This document shows positions 1 through 5,224 of a stretch of DNA of 5,224 nt, one piece after another (position 1 is the first letter of the stretch; each line of letters begins with the position of its first letter). This DNA comes from Nitrospinota bacterium (GTDB taxonomy: Bacteria > UBA8248). The notes under the pieces were generated by a model. It was not told the DNA's origin and made no database searches. It saw only the letters and a program-made list of their open reading frames with translations. Where the stretch lies: NCBI GenBank assembly GCA_029937135.1, contig JAPYQX010000218.1, forward strand, positions 1 to 5,224, in the 5' to 3' direction. A program made the translations under genes and the position numbers.

Positions 1-1585
1 CCCAAGGGGTATCTGCCCGGTCGGGAACGTCCCCGTCGGCGACATCCCCGGCGACAATGTCCCCGGTAACGCCCAGGGCGAACAGGGAAAACAGCGCCGC
101 CATGACAAGGTAGCCGCCCGCGACGGCGGGCGCCTTCGCCCAACCGAACGGACTAATTAACCCTCCGGGCGTAATCTCCCATGCGTGGATGACCCCGAAC
201 CATGTCAGCAGGGCCGCCGCCCCCGCCCAGCCGGCCGCGCAGAGAAGCCTCCGGTCGATGAGGGACGCCGCCATCGCCGCCAGGATCAATGAGGTGAAGA
301 TAAATCCGCGCTCAAGAGTGAGCAGGCCGCGCAGATGAAAGCCCGGGACACCGAATGCCGCCGCGCCGAGTTGATGGAGGCTGGTCCCCGCCGCGCGGAG
401 AGTGGTCTGGCTCATCAAAAGCCCCCAGGCCGCCACGGCCGGAATAAACCCGAGCGCCACCGCCGGGGCGTGCCGGTCGGGTGTCGCCGAGAAAGACTGT
501 CCCACCATGATGATTCCGATCCAGAGAAGAATCGCGATTACCGCCTCCTCGGGAATGATGCTGGCCAGAGCGCTGATCGAGCCCGTCAGGCAAAGAAATG
601 CCACGGCAACGCCGTTCAGGACGGCGTAGCCCGAGCGTGCGCCAAGGCCCTTCCATCCCGGATGCCCGATATAGAGGGTAGTGGGAAAACAGCTTCCGAA
701 TATGGCGGCCACTATCGAGCCCGCGCCGTTCACGGCGAGTGAGCTTCGGGTGTCGAACCGATCCCCGGCCGCCTCGGCGCTCTCGAGATTCATCAAGCTC
801 CCCACAAGGGTCATCAGACCCATCGGAATCGATATCGCCAGAAAATCCCAAAGGAGCGGGTCCGAAACCATCCCGGCCAGCACGCCAACCACCGGCACAG
901 GAAGCGCCAGCCCCACCGGGGAGGGAACGCCGCCCGGATATCCGTAAATTCCCGCCGAAACAATTGTGCCCGCAACCACCGCGACAAGGCCGCCGGGCAG
1001 CCCGAACGGAAACCTGATTTTGGCGAAATACTGCATGAAAATAATCGCCAGCGGCGCCATGGCCACCAGGGGCCGCTCCCATATCTTGAGGGCGAAATCC
1101 ATCGAGATAAATGTCACCGCGATGCCGGCGAGGGCGGATAGAAGGGCCGCGCGCGGAGTCACGCGGCGCACCCAGCCCGCCACGAAACTTCCGCCCGTCT
1201 CGATGAGCCCGCTGACCAGACAGGCGGCGATGCCTGCCCGCCAGGCGGCCTCGGCGCTTCCCGTGGCGATCTTCACCGGGAGCATGATGAAAAACACAAA
1301 AGCAAAAAGGCTGACGGTGTTGATTCCGTAGGGTAGGGCCGTAACATCTGTCCGGCCCTCTACTTCCGCGAGGCGGCGGGCTTGCCAGGCGTAGAAAAGA
1401 TTTCCGCCCAGGATGCTCAGCGCCGCGCCCGGAAGCACCTGCCCGAAGATGAGGCTGTCGGGGAAACCCAAAACGTTTTTAAGAAGGGCGACGATCAACA
1501 GGAGCTGGACAAGGTTGTCCATCCACAGGCCGAAGAATCCGTCGATATCGCCCTTGACGAGCCAGGGAAGTTTAGGGCCGTTCAC
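1..1585 (-). CDS. NCS2/AzgA-like nucleobase permease (C-terminus beyond the window)
   Basis: An open frame of 528 codons runs leftward off the window edge. The protein is an inner-membrane transporter with about 13-14 hydrophobic segments. It resembles the xanthine/guanine/uracil permeases (NCS2/AzgA group), which import purines or pyrimidines with a cation. Visible hallmarks are an ALPYGINT segment at about 83-90 before a hydrophobic helix, an acidic NLESAEAAGD stretch at 266-275 where NCS2 members carry their substrate-binding Glu, and a GSCFPTTLYIGHPGWKG segment at 297-313 that occupies the place of the NCS2 signature. The GTG at 1585 is chosen because GGAGG lies 7 nt upstream. An in-frame GTG at 1621 is possible, and a TGA lies just above it. 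The last visible residues are acidic and hydrophilic (GDIVAGDVADGDVPD), so the true end is probably near. Family level is fairly sure; the substrate is unknown. Confidence 0.78.
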   Translation of the reverse strand, partial: MNGPKLPWLVKGDIDGFFGLWMDNLVQLLLIVALLKNVLGFPDSLIFGQVLPGAALSILGGNLFYAWQARRLAEVEGRTDVTALPYGINTVSLFAFVFFIMLPVKIATGSAEAAWRAGIAACLVSGLIETGGSFVAGWVRRVTPRAALLSALAGIAVTFISMDFALKIWERPLVAMAPLAIIFMQYFAKIRFPFGLPGGLVAVVAGTIVSAGIYGYPGGVPSPVGLALPVPVVGVLAGMVSDPLLWDFLAISIPMGLMTLVGSLMNLESAEAAGDRFDTRSSLAVNGAGSIVAAIFGSCFPTTLYIGHPGWKGLGARSGYAVLNGVAVAFLCLTGSISALASIIPEEAVIAILLWIGIIMVGQSFSATPDRHAPAVALGFIPAVAAWGLLMSQTTLRAAGTSLHQLGAAAFGVPGFHLRGLLTLERGFIFTSLILAAMAASLIDRRLLCAAGWAGAAALLTWFGVIHAWEITPGGLISPFGWAKAPAVAGGYLVMAALFSLFALGVTGDIVAGDVADGDVPDRADTPW

Positions 1586-1592
1586 GGTGCGG

Positions 1593-1597
1593 CCTCC
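1593..1597 (-). promoter_or_regulatory. Shine-Dalgarno site of the permease
   Basis: GGAGG on the minus strand, 7 nt before the GTG at 1585. It decides the start in favour of this non-ATG codon over the GTG at 1621. A second purine-rich run (GGAGGAGG, 1605-1612) lies 19 nt before the 1585 start, too far to serve it, and downstream of the 1621 GTG, so it cannot serve that start either. Confidence 0.7.
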
Positions 1598-1640
1598 ACG
1601 GCAACCTCCTCCACGGCGCACGATGATTCAAGCGGGCTAT

Positions 1641-1685
1641 CTTAATTCAGCCGGGCTTCATTCAGCCGGGCTTAATTCAGCCGGG
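1641..1685. repeat. Three 15-bp tandem repeats
   Basis: Three adjacent 15-bp units (1641-1655, 1656-1670, 1671-1685) read CTTAATTCAGCCGGG, with a single change (A to C at the fourth base) in the middle copy. A degenerate fourth copy (ATTCAAGCGGGCTA) lies at 1626-1639. Each junction contains GGCT...AGCC arms, so neighbouring copies can fold into small hairpins on either strand. The array sits between the reductase stop and the permease start, both on the minus strand. Its role is unknown: it may be simple replication slippage, or it may affect read-through between the two genes. Confidence 0.85.
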
Positions 1686-1691
1686 AAAATT

Positions 1692-1728
1692 CTTTCCGGT
1701 CAGACAGCGGAAAAAACTTTCCGGTCAG
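1692..1728. repeat. Direct repeat of 12 bp with 25-bp period at the reductase stop
   Basis: CTTTCCGGTCAG occurs at 1692-1703 and 1717-1728, the second copy containing the reductase TGA (1725-1727). Between and within them, CGGAAA (1708-1713) and TTTCCG (1718-1723) form a 6-bp stem with a 4-nt loop. On the minus strand no T-run follows, so I do not call it a Rho-independent terminator. Confidence 0.6.
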
Positions 1729-2756
1729 GAGAAATCAATTTCCCACAATCGTCTCATCTTTTGCATGGAATTCTCGGAAAGCGCCCCCGCGCCCGAGCAT
1801 GAAATCGCCTCCTCGAGTTGGCCCGCGTTCGAGAACCCCACCAAGACGGTGGACACCCCCGCCTTCATGAAAGCGAACCGGATAGCGGCTTGAGCGAGGG
1901 TGTGTTCCTCCCCCGCGAGCCAGCCAAGCTTCCCCGCACGCTCAACGTCCCCGGCGTACTCCGAGCCCAGCGAGAGAACCGGCGGGGCCTTGTCCATGAA
2001 TCCCAAAAGTCCGGGCTCTGCCGTCAACGCGCCCAGCGCCAGGACGCGGATCACCAGCACCCCCATCCCCCCTTCAACGGCGTTATCGAGCAGCCCCGCG
2101 TAGTCCAGAGCACTAAATGACTCGGGGACCGGATAGCCACAGCTTGGATTCAGCAGATTGAAGTAGGTTTGCACGGTATCGAACTCGCCGCTTTCAACGA
2201 GCGCCGCAAGCGACTTGGGATCTCCGATGCCGGTGAACCCGAAAAAGCCCACCTTGCCTCGCGCCCTTAGCTCCCTGAAACCAGCAAGCACTCCTCCCGA
2301 GCCGAATACATCCCCCTCGTCCAGGGCCACACCGACCGGCCATTTTCTATCCGGCGCAATGTAGTTATGTATCTGGATCAGGTCCACCGAGGAGCGCCCC
2401 AGCCGTTCGAGACTCTTCTCGACGGAGGCGATTACTGCACTCTTCGGGTCAGAAAGGTCTTCGGGCCCGAGGCGGATCTTCGTGGACAAAACCACCCCGG
2501 ACTCAACTTCCGCCTCGAACTTTGTCTCAACCCCGACCCCGGCCGTCTTGAGGGCCCGGCCCAGATTGGCCTCGGATTTCCCGCTGCCGTAGCCCATCGC
2601 CGTATCGAAAAACGTGACCCCCAGATCGAGTGCGTCCTTGACCGCGCGAAGCTGGGCCTCGTGATCATCGCTCACCATGAGTTCGCTGATGCCCCCCGTC
2701 CCGAAACCAATCTCCGAGACGCGGATTCCGGTCCGGCCCAATGAGCGATATTCCAT
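1725..2756 (-). CDS. Aldo/keto reductase family oxidoreductase
   Basis: Complete 343-residue soluble, cytoplasmic NAD(P)H-dependent oxidoreductase of the TIM-barrel aldo/keto reductase superfamily, which reduces carbonyls or oxidises alcohols. The N-terminus (YRSLGRTGIRVSEIGFGT) is typical of the family. The full catalytic tetrad is visible: Asp51 and Tyr56 in FFDTAMGYG, Lys93 in STK, and His130 in IQIH. The C-terminal VSTVLVGFSNAGQLEEAI (301-318) matches the strand-loop-helix that holds the cofactor phosphate. The length is normal for the family. The ATG at 2756 has GGGAGA 8 nt upstream. The permease lies 139 bp downstream on the same strand, so the two could be co-transcribed, but the repeat-bearing gap is long for a tight operon. 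The gene is divergent from the selenoprotein. The substrate cannot be read from the sequence. Confidence 0.93.
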   Translation of the reverse strand: MEYRSLGRTGIRVSEIGFGTGGISELMVSDDHEAQLRAVKDALDLGVTFFDTAMGYGSGKSEANLGRALKTAGVGVETKFEAEVESGVVLSTKIRLGPEDLSDPKSAVIASVEKSLERLGRSSVDLIQIHNYIAPDRKWPVGVALDEGDVFGSGGVLAGFRELRARGKVGFFGFTGIGDPKSLAALVESGEFDTVQTYFNLLNPSCGYPVPESFSALDYAGLLDNAVEGGMGVLVIRVLALGALTAEPGLLGFMDKAPPVLSLGSEYAGDVERAGKLGWLAGEEHTLAQAAIRFAFMKAGVSTVLVGFSNAGQLEEAISCSGAGALSENSMQKMRRLWEIDFS

Positions 2757-2782
2757 CGGTGCAATCTCCCGAAAAAAATGAT

Positions 2783-2792
2783 ACTGGCCAGT
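2783..2792. promoter_or_regulatory. Palindrome ACTGGCCAGT, possible operator
   Basis: A perfect 10-bp inverted repeat 26 bp upstream of the reductase ATG, inside a possible weak promoter. Its size and position would fit a repressor site, but a palindrome this short can arise by chance and no matching copy was seen elsewhere in the window. Confidence 0.25.
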
Positions 2793-3047
2793 TAATCGTG
2801 CAAACCTGCCCGCAGAAAGGTGAAACTCCTAACCTACGCAGATTTAAAGGGTGACATGGTATCGATTGCGCCGGCGAGGATAAAGGGGGCGGGCCGTGCG
2901 AAATGCCCCCAAGGCAAACTTTCACGAGATTTGATATGCTGGCGCGGGACGCCTACAAAATTATCCGCCGGACGGGAAGCTCTCCTTTACGAACACGGCT
3001 TTAAAATATGTTTCCCGGATCGGCGGCCAGCGATTTCACCCTTTCAC

Positions 3048-3052
3048 AGGAG
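3048..3052 (+). promoter_or_regulatory. Shine-Dalgarno site of the Grx-DinB selenoprotein
   Basis: AGGAG with a 7-nt gap to the ATG at 3060. This is decisive for the gene model. The strong site precedes a start that lies only 11 codons before the in-frame TGA. The downstream ATG at 3180 has no properly spaced site; its nearest GAGG ends only 2 nt before the start. Confidence 0.8.
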
Positions 3053-3059
3053 CCAGACG

Positions 3060-3809
3060 ATGGAGCCCGTCAAGGTTTATACCCGTCACGGATGATACAC
3101 CTGTGCGCGAACGAGGGAGTTTCTCTCGTCGAACGGTATCACCGTCATCAACCGCGACTGCACGAACGACGCCGAGGCGATGGCCGAGCTCAAGGCGCTG
3201 GGGGTGAAGTCTCTGCCCGTCTCCGTGCGCGGGGAGGATGTCGTCGTCGGTTATAACGTCGCCGAGCTGTGCGAGACCTTCGGCATCGACCCGGATTCGG
3301 GCGGCCCGATGCACCCCGAAAAAATGATGGAAATGTACCGCCTGGTTTTTGACGCCCTCAAGCGCGCCGTGAACCAGCTCTCGCTCGAACAACTCGACTG
3401 GATATCCCCCGGCCGGCCCCGCTCGATGCGCCAGCTTCTTTGGCACAGCTTCGAGCGGCCCATCCTCGGCATCGAGGCGCACGACGGGGGCGAGTATTCC
3501 CGCGATATGGTGCGGCGCTACGAGGAGCTCGCGCAGAACTACCACACTTGCGAGGAGATTTGCGCCTTCGGGGACCGCCTCGAGCCCGAGCTGGCCGAAT
3601 TTCTCGCGCAGGGCGATAAGCTCGCCAAGAAGGTGGAAAGCTACATGGGGCCGATCACCGTCCACGAGCTTTTGGAACTGGCCCTGGGCCATGCGTTCCA
3701 GCATCTTCGGCAGGCCTATCACTACATGCCGATGATGGGCCTCGAACCGGACCGGCCCCTCGACCCGAAGGAATACGAGGAGGTTCCCGTGCCCGAGGAA
3801 TTATTCTGA
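3060..3809 (+). CDS. Selenocysteine-containing glutaredoxin-DinB fusion protein
   Basis: Reading the TGA at 3093-3095 as selenocysteine gives 249 residues. Residues 3-77 are glutaredoxin/NrdH-like: strand PVKVYTRHG, redox motif Sec12-Tyr-Thr-Cys15, then CARTREFLSSNGI, cis-Pro53 in KSLPV and Gly64-Tyr65 in VVGYN. After a short GG linker, residues 85-225 match the DinB/YfiT-like helical family. The metal-binding His triad is probably His129 (LLWHSFE), His211 and His215 (GHAFQHLRQ). Extra cysteines are Cys34, Cys71 and a CEEIC pair (164, 168). The protein is cytoplasmic, with no signal peptide. DinB/YfiT relatives include thiol-dependent transferases using bacillithiol or mycothiol, so a thiol redox or transferase role is plausible but inferred. 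The true stop is also TGA (3807). The alternative is a pseudogene or a sequencing error at one base; the exact placement at the motif, the SECIS-like hairpin and the strong ribosome site argue against that. Confidence 0.87.
3093..3095 (+). other. In-frame TGA, probable selenocysteine codon
   Basis: Codon 12 of the gene starting at 3060. It replaces the first cysteine of a CxxC glutaredoxin motif, leaving U-Y-T-C. Flanking codons on both sides continue one glutaredoxin fold in the same frame, so no frameshift is needed. TGA to TGC or TGT would restore the usual Cys. Decoding would require SelA, SelB, SelD and tRNA-Sec elsewhere in the genome; none is in this window. Confidence 0.85.
3108..3131 (+). 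promoter_or_regulatory. SECIS-like hairpin downstream of the TGA
   Basis: Arms 3111-3117 (ACGAGGG) and 3123-3129 (CTCTCGT) form 7 bp including one G-U. Two further pairs (3108-3109 with 3130-3131) extend the stem past a bulged A3110. The apical loop is AGUUU (3118-3122), or GUU if A3118 pairs with U3122. The loop begins 22 nt after the TGA, and a G lies within its first two bases. Both points agree with what is known of bacterial SECIS elements, which lie inside the coding region just after the UGA and bind SelB. Confidence 0.7.
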
Positions 3810-3891
3810 GTGGATTTATTTTAAGAGAATTTTTCCGGGAAGCCAAGGGGCTTTATTCCTGGAAGCTGGAGGCCTGAAGAAACGGAATAAC

Positions 3892-3911
3892 CCCGCCCTT
3901 TCGAGGGTGGG
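3892..3911. terminator. Hairpin between convergent genes, probable bidirectional terminator
   Basis: CCCGCCCT (3892-3899) pairs with AGGGTGGG (3904-3911) around a TTCG loop, giving 8 bp with one G-U on the plus strand. It lies 9 nt past the stop of the diguanylate cyclase (minus) and 82 nt past the stop of the Grx-DinB gene (plus). On the minus strand a moderately T-rich stretch follows; on the plus strand the T-tract is poor. A smaller stem, AAGCC/GGCTT (3840-3853) followed by TATT, may act for the plus-strand gene. Confidence 0.5.
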
Positions 3912-3920
3912 CGATTCTGT

Positions 3921-4934
3921 TCAGCGTGTGCGCCGCTTGCTTCGCTTTTCCTCGTACATCTTGAAATCCGCCTCGTCGATCAGTTTATCGAGCGAGGGCG
4001 TATTGCCGGGGATGTAGTGCGCCACGCCGATGCTGAAGGAAATTTTTCTATCCGGGCGCTTCTTGTCGTTGTGAGTGGTGAGGTTTTTCCGGAGACGCTC
4101 GACGATTCTATCGGCGCTGTCGGTCCTCTCGGCGCTCTCGAAGGCGAGAATCGTGAACTCATCTCCCGCGTACCTTCCGATTAGGTCCGGCCGGCGCACC
4201 GTTTTTCGTAGAATCGCACCTGTTTCGATCAGGGCCTGATCGCCTTCGAGGTGGCCGAATTCGTCGTTGATCCATTTGAGGCCGTCCAGGTCGAGAAAGA
4301 AAAGGGACATCCCCCATTTTTGGCGCTGGGCGAGGGTGAGCTGCCAGTTGGCGGATTCGACGAACCCTCTTCGGTTGAGCAGGCCCGTCAAGGGGTCCAC
4401 GTCCGAGAGGGCCCGAAGCTGCGCCTCCATGTTGGCCCGCTCGGTAATATCGTGGATGGAAACAATGAAAATTTTCTCCCGGCCCAGTTTCGTTTCCACC
4501 GCCCGAATCTCGGCCACCCGTTCCCGCCGGCCAATCTTCGTGAGGGTCACTTCCTGGGGACGATGGGGATCGACCACATACTGAAATTTCTTGCCGACCA
4601 TCTTTCCCGGCTTGGATTTCAGGAACTTCTCGGCGGCGGAATTGAGATAACGAATCGTCCCGTCTTTATCGACGGCGACGATTCCATCCGGCGAGTTCCT
4701 GACCAGGATCTCTCCCATGCCGTCGAGGTCAGGTTTCAAAGCCTTGGAAGCCGGTTTCCTGCTTAACCGTTTCGCCTTTACCTTCGCCTTCAGGGGGTTT
4801 TTCCGCGAAGCAGCTTTCTTCTTCGCAACGGGCTTCTTCGCAACGGGCTTTTTTTTCAAGGCGGATTTTCTTTTCGCGGCCGATTTTTTGGCAGCCGATT
4901 TTTTCTTCGCTACAGCCCTAACCATAAACGCCAT
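3921..4934 (-). CDS. PAS-GGDEF diguanylate cyclase with lysine-rich N-terminal tail
   Basis: Soluble 337-residue protein predicted to make cyclic di-GMP from two GTP. Order: basic tail (about 10-67, some 23 Lys and 4 Arg, no acidic residue), PAS sensor (about 73-165, SPDGIVAVDKDGTIRYLN through IHDITER), then GGDEF (about 170-335). The cyclase keeps DPLTGLLNRRGF, Asp215 for metal, Asn223 and Asp232 for guanine, and the signature as AGDEF (256-260), a common active variant. An inhibitory-site RxxD (Arg247-Asp250) lies five residues before the signature, so product inhibition is likely. No membrane segment is seen. Coordinates give the longest frame. The ATG at 4925 (Met4) has AGGA 9 nt upstream, while the first ATG directly abuts that AGGA, so Met4 is probably the real start. 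The stop converges on the selenoprotein gene. The signal sensed is unknown. Confidence 0.93.
   Translation of the reverse strand: MAFMVRAVAKKKSAAKKSAAKRKSALKKKPVAKKPVAKKKAASRKNPLKAKVKAKRLSRKPASKALKPDLDGMGEILVRNSPDGIVAVDKDGTIRYLNSAAEKFLKSKPGKMVGKKFQYVVDPHRPQEVTLTKIGRRERVAEIRAVETKLGREKIFIVSIHDITERANMEAQLRALSDVDPLTGLLNRRGFVESANWQLTLAQRQKWGMSLFFLDLDGLKWINDEFGHLEGDQALIETGAILRKTVRRPDLIGRYAGDEFTILAFESAERTDSADRIVERLRKNLTTHNDKKRPDRKISFSIGVAHYIPGNTPSLDKLIDEADFKMYEEKRSKRRTR
4818..4904 (-). repeat. 15-bp repeats encoding the basic tail
   Basis: Two perfect 15-bp copies (4818-4832 and 4833-4847) encode tandem PVAKK units. A related pair with 15-bp period (GCCGATTTTTT at 4879-4889 and 4894-4904) encodes KKSAA-type units. 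The 5-residue periodicity shows the tail grew by in-frame duplication, as in bacterial histone H1-like tails. Confidence 0.75.
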
Positions 4935-5224
4935 TCCTGACTTGTCCGGAGGAAACCCGAGAGCGCCGCTGCAACAAGCGCCAGGACAACTGTTCAGTCT
5001 TCATCACCCCGAAACCGGGCACCCCGATGCCGGGCGGAAGAACCGGTAACCTGAAAAATATGGGCGAACGCACAAATGCATTTAACAAAGTGCATAATTT
5101 TAATAGCGGATAAAATCCCAAGAACTTTAATGAAAGAAACCTCGGCGGGCCATCGCGCCGAGAATAAGATATAACTACCACTTAATCAGTATACTATAAG
5201 ACATTTCCCCCGGCCACATTTTTC
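4935..5224. other. Upstream region of the diguanylate cyclase gene
   Basis: No convincing gene. The part at 5050-5140 and the right-hand end are AT-richer than the rest of the window, and this is the likely promoter zone for the minus-strand cyclase. One weak candidate on the minus strand is TTGGGA then, 16 nt later, AATTAT. ATGCA (5077-5081) and TGCAT (5091-5095) form a small inverted repeat inside AT-rich sequence, a possible operator. The open minus-strand frame over 4918-5181 shows no family features, and it ends inside the cyclase start. Confidence 0.4.
5141..5162. terminator. Hairpin, possible terminator of a gene to the right
   Basis: CTCGGCG (5141-5147) and CGCCGAG (5156-5162) form a 7-bp GC-rich stem with an 8-nt loop. 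On the minus strand it is followed by GTTTCTTTCATT, a T-rich but interrupted tract, so it may end a minus-strand transcript entering from the right of the window. No coding end is visible between it and the window edge, which keeps confidence low. Confidence 0.35.

Larger units (their letters stand above)
2757..3059. other. Divergent intergenic region between the reductase and the Grx-DinB gene
   Basis: These 303 bases should hold promoters for both flanking genes; no strong -35/-10 pair stands out. On the minus strand, TTTGCA followed after 15 nt by TATCAT (2778-2804) could serve the reductase but the spacing is short. On the plus strand, TATGCT (2935-2940) and TAAAAT (3002-3007) are weak -10 candidates without a convincing -35. 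A perfect 10-bp palindrome lies at 2783-2792, and GGGGGC (2885-2890) and GCCCCC (2905-2910) can form a 6-bp stem. A frame open from 2820 into the Grx gene has no family resemblance and I take it as non-coding. I see no tRNA or other RNA gene. Confidence 0.5.

Noticed and set aside
312..1082. 256-residue open frame on the minus strand
   Set aside because: It lies in another frame of the permease gene, is rich in Arg and Gly, and shows no domain pattern, whereas the permease frame is open over the whole segment with clear membrane helices.
1641..1685. CRISPR-like array
   Set aside because: The units are 15 bp and directly adjacent with no spacers.
1413..1802. Plus-strand frame encoding SAGLN-type repeats
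   Set aside because: The peptide repeat only reflects the 15-bp DNA repeat, and the frame lies antisense to the permease 5' end and the reductase 3' end.
2820..3059. N-terminal extension of the Grx-DinB protein from the ATG at 2820
   Set aside because: The frame is open, but the extra 80 residues have no domain character, and the AGGAG at 3048-3052 marks the ATG at 3060, where the glutaredoxin strand begins.
3093..3095. Nonsense mutation or frameshifted pseudogene
   Set aside because: The frame is intact on both sides, all key residues of both domains are kept, and the TGA falls at the one position where Sec is functionally expected. Sequencing error at one base cannot be fully excluded.
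3036..3722. 228-residue open frame antisense to the Grx-DinB gene
   Set aside because: The plus frame has recognisable glutaredoxin and DinB motifs; the antisense frame shows no family features and is the usual mirror of a GC-rich gene.
3180..3809. Gene start at ATG 3180, giving a stand-alone 209-residue protein
   Set aside because: It would begin in the middle of the glutaredoxin fold, without the redox motif, and has no well-spaced ribosome binding site.
4918..5181. 87-residue minus-strand frame upstream of the cyclase
   Set aside because: No domain or membrane pattern, overlaps the cyclase start in another frame, and crosses the GC-rich hairpin at 5141-5162.

Overview
The window is GC-rich (roughly 60% by eye) with good Shine-Dalgarno sites. 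It looks like a chromosomal segment of a Gram-negative-type bacterium. I cannot name the lineage; a deltaproteobacterium-like or related uncultured phylum is only a guess. TGA is used as a normal stop (at 1725-1727, 3807-3809 and 3921-3923), so the organism does not use a TGA=Trp code.

Layout. (1) 1-1585, minus strand: a polytopic nucleobase permease of the NCS2/AzgA type, with its C-terminus cut by the window edge. (2) 1586-1724: a spacer with short tandem repeats. (3) 1725-2756, minus: a complete aldo/keto reductase with an intact catalytic tetrad, in the same direction as the permease and upstream of it. (4) 2757-3059: a divergent intergenic region. (5) 3060-3809, plus: a gene interrupted by an in-frame TGA at 3093-3095. 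Read through, it encodes a 249-residue glutaredoxin-like domain fused to a DinB/YfiT four-helix domain. The TGA sits exactly at the first position of the glutaredoxin redox motif (Sec-Tyr-Thr-Cys), and a SECIS-like hairpin follows at a suitable distance. (6) 3810-3920: a convergent spacer with a terminator-like hairpin. (7) 3921-4934, minus: a soluble PAS-GGDEF diguanylate cyclase with a very basic, histone H1-like N-terminal tail. (8) 4935-5224: its upstream region, AT-richer, with one hairpin.

The main item is the probable selenoprotein at 3060. An automated gene caller would split it into a 5' fragment ending at 3095 and a 209-residue protein beginning at ATG 3180, losing the start of the glutaredoxin fold and its redox centre. 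The other genes look like ordinary housekeeping or accessory genes. Apart from a possible permease/reductase pairing, nothing in the sequence ties them into one pathway.
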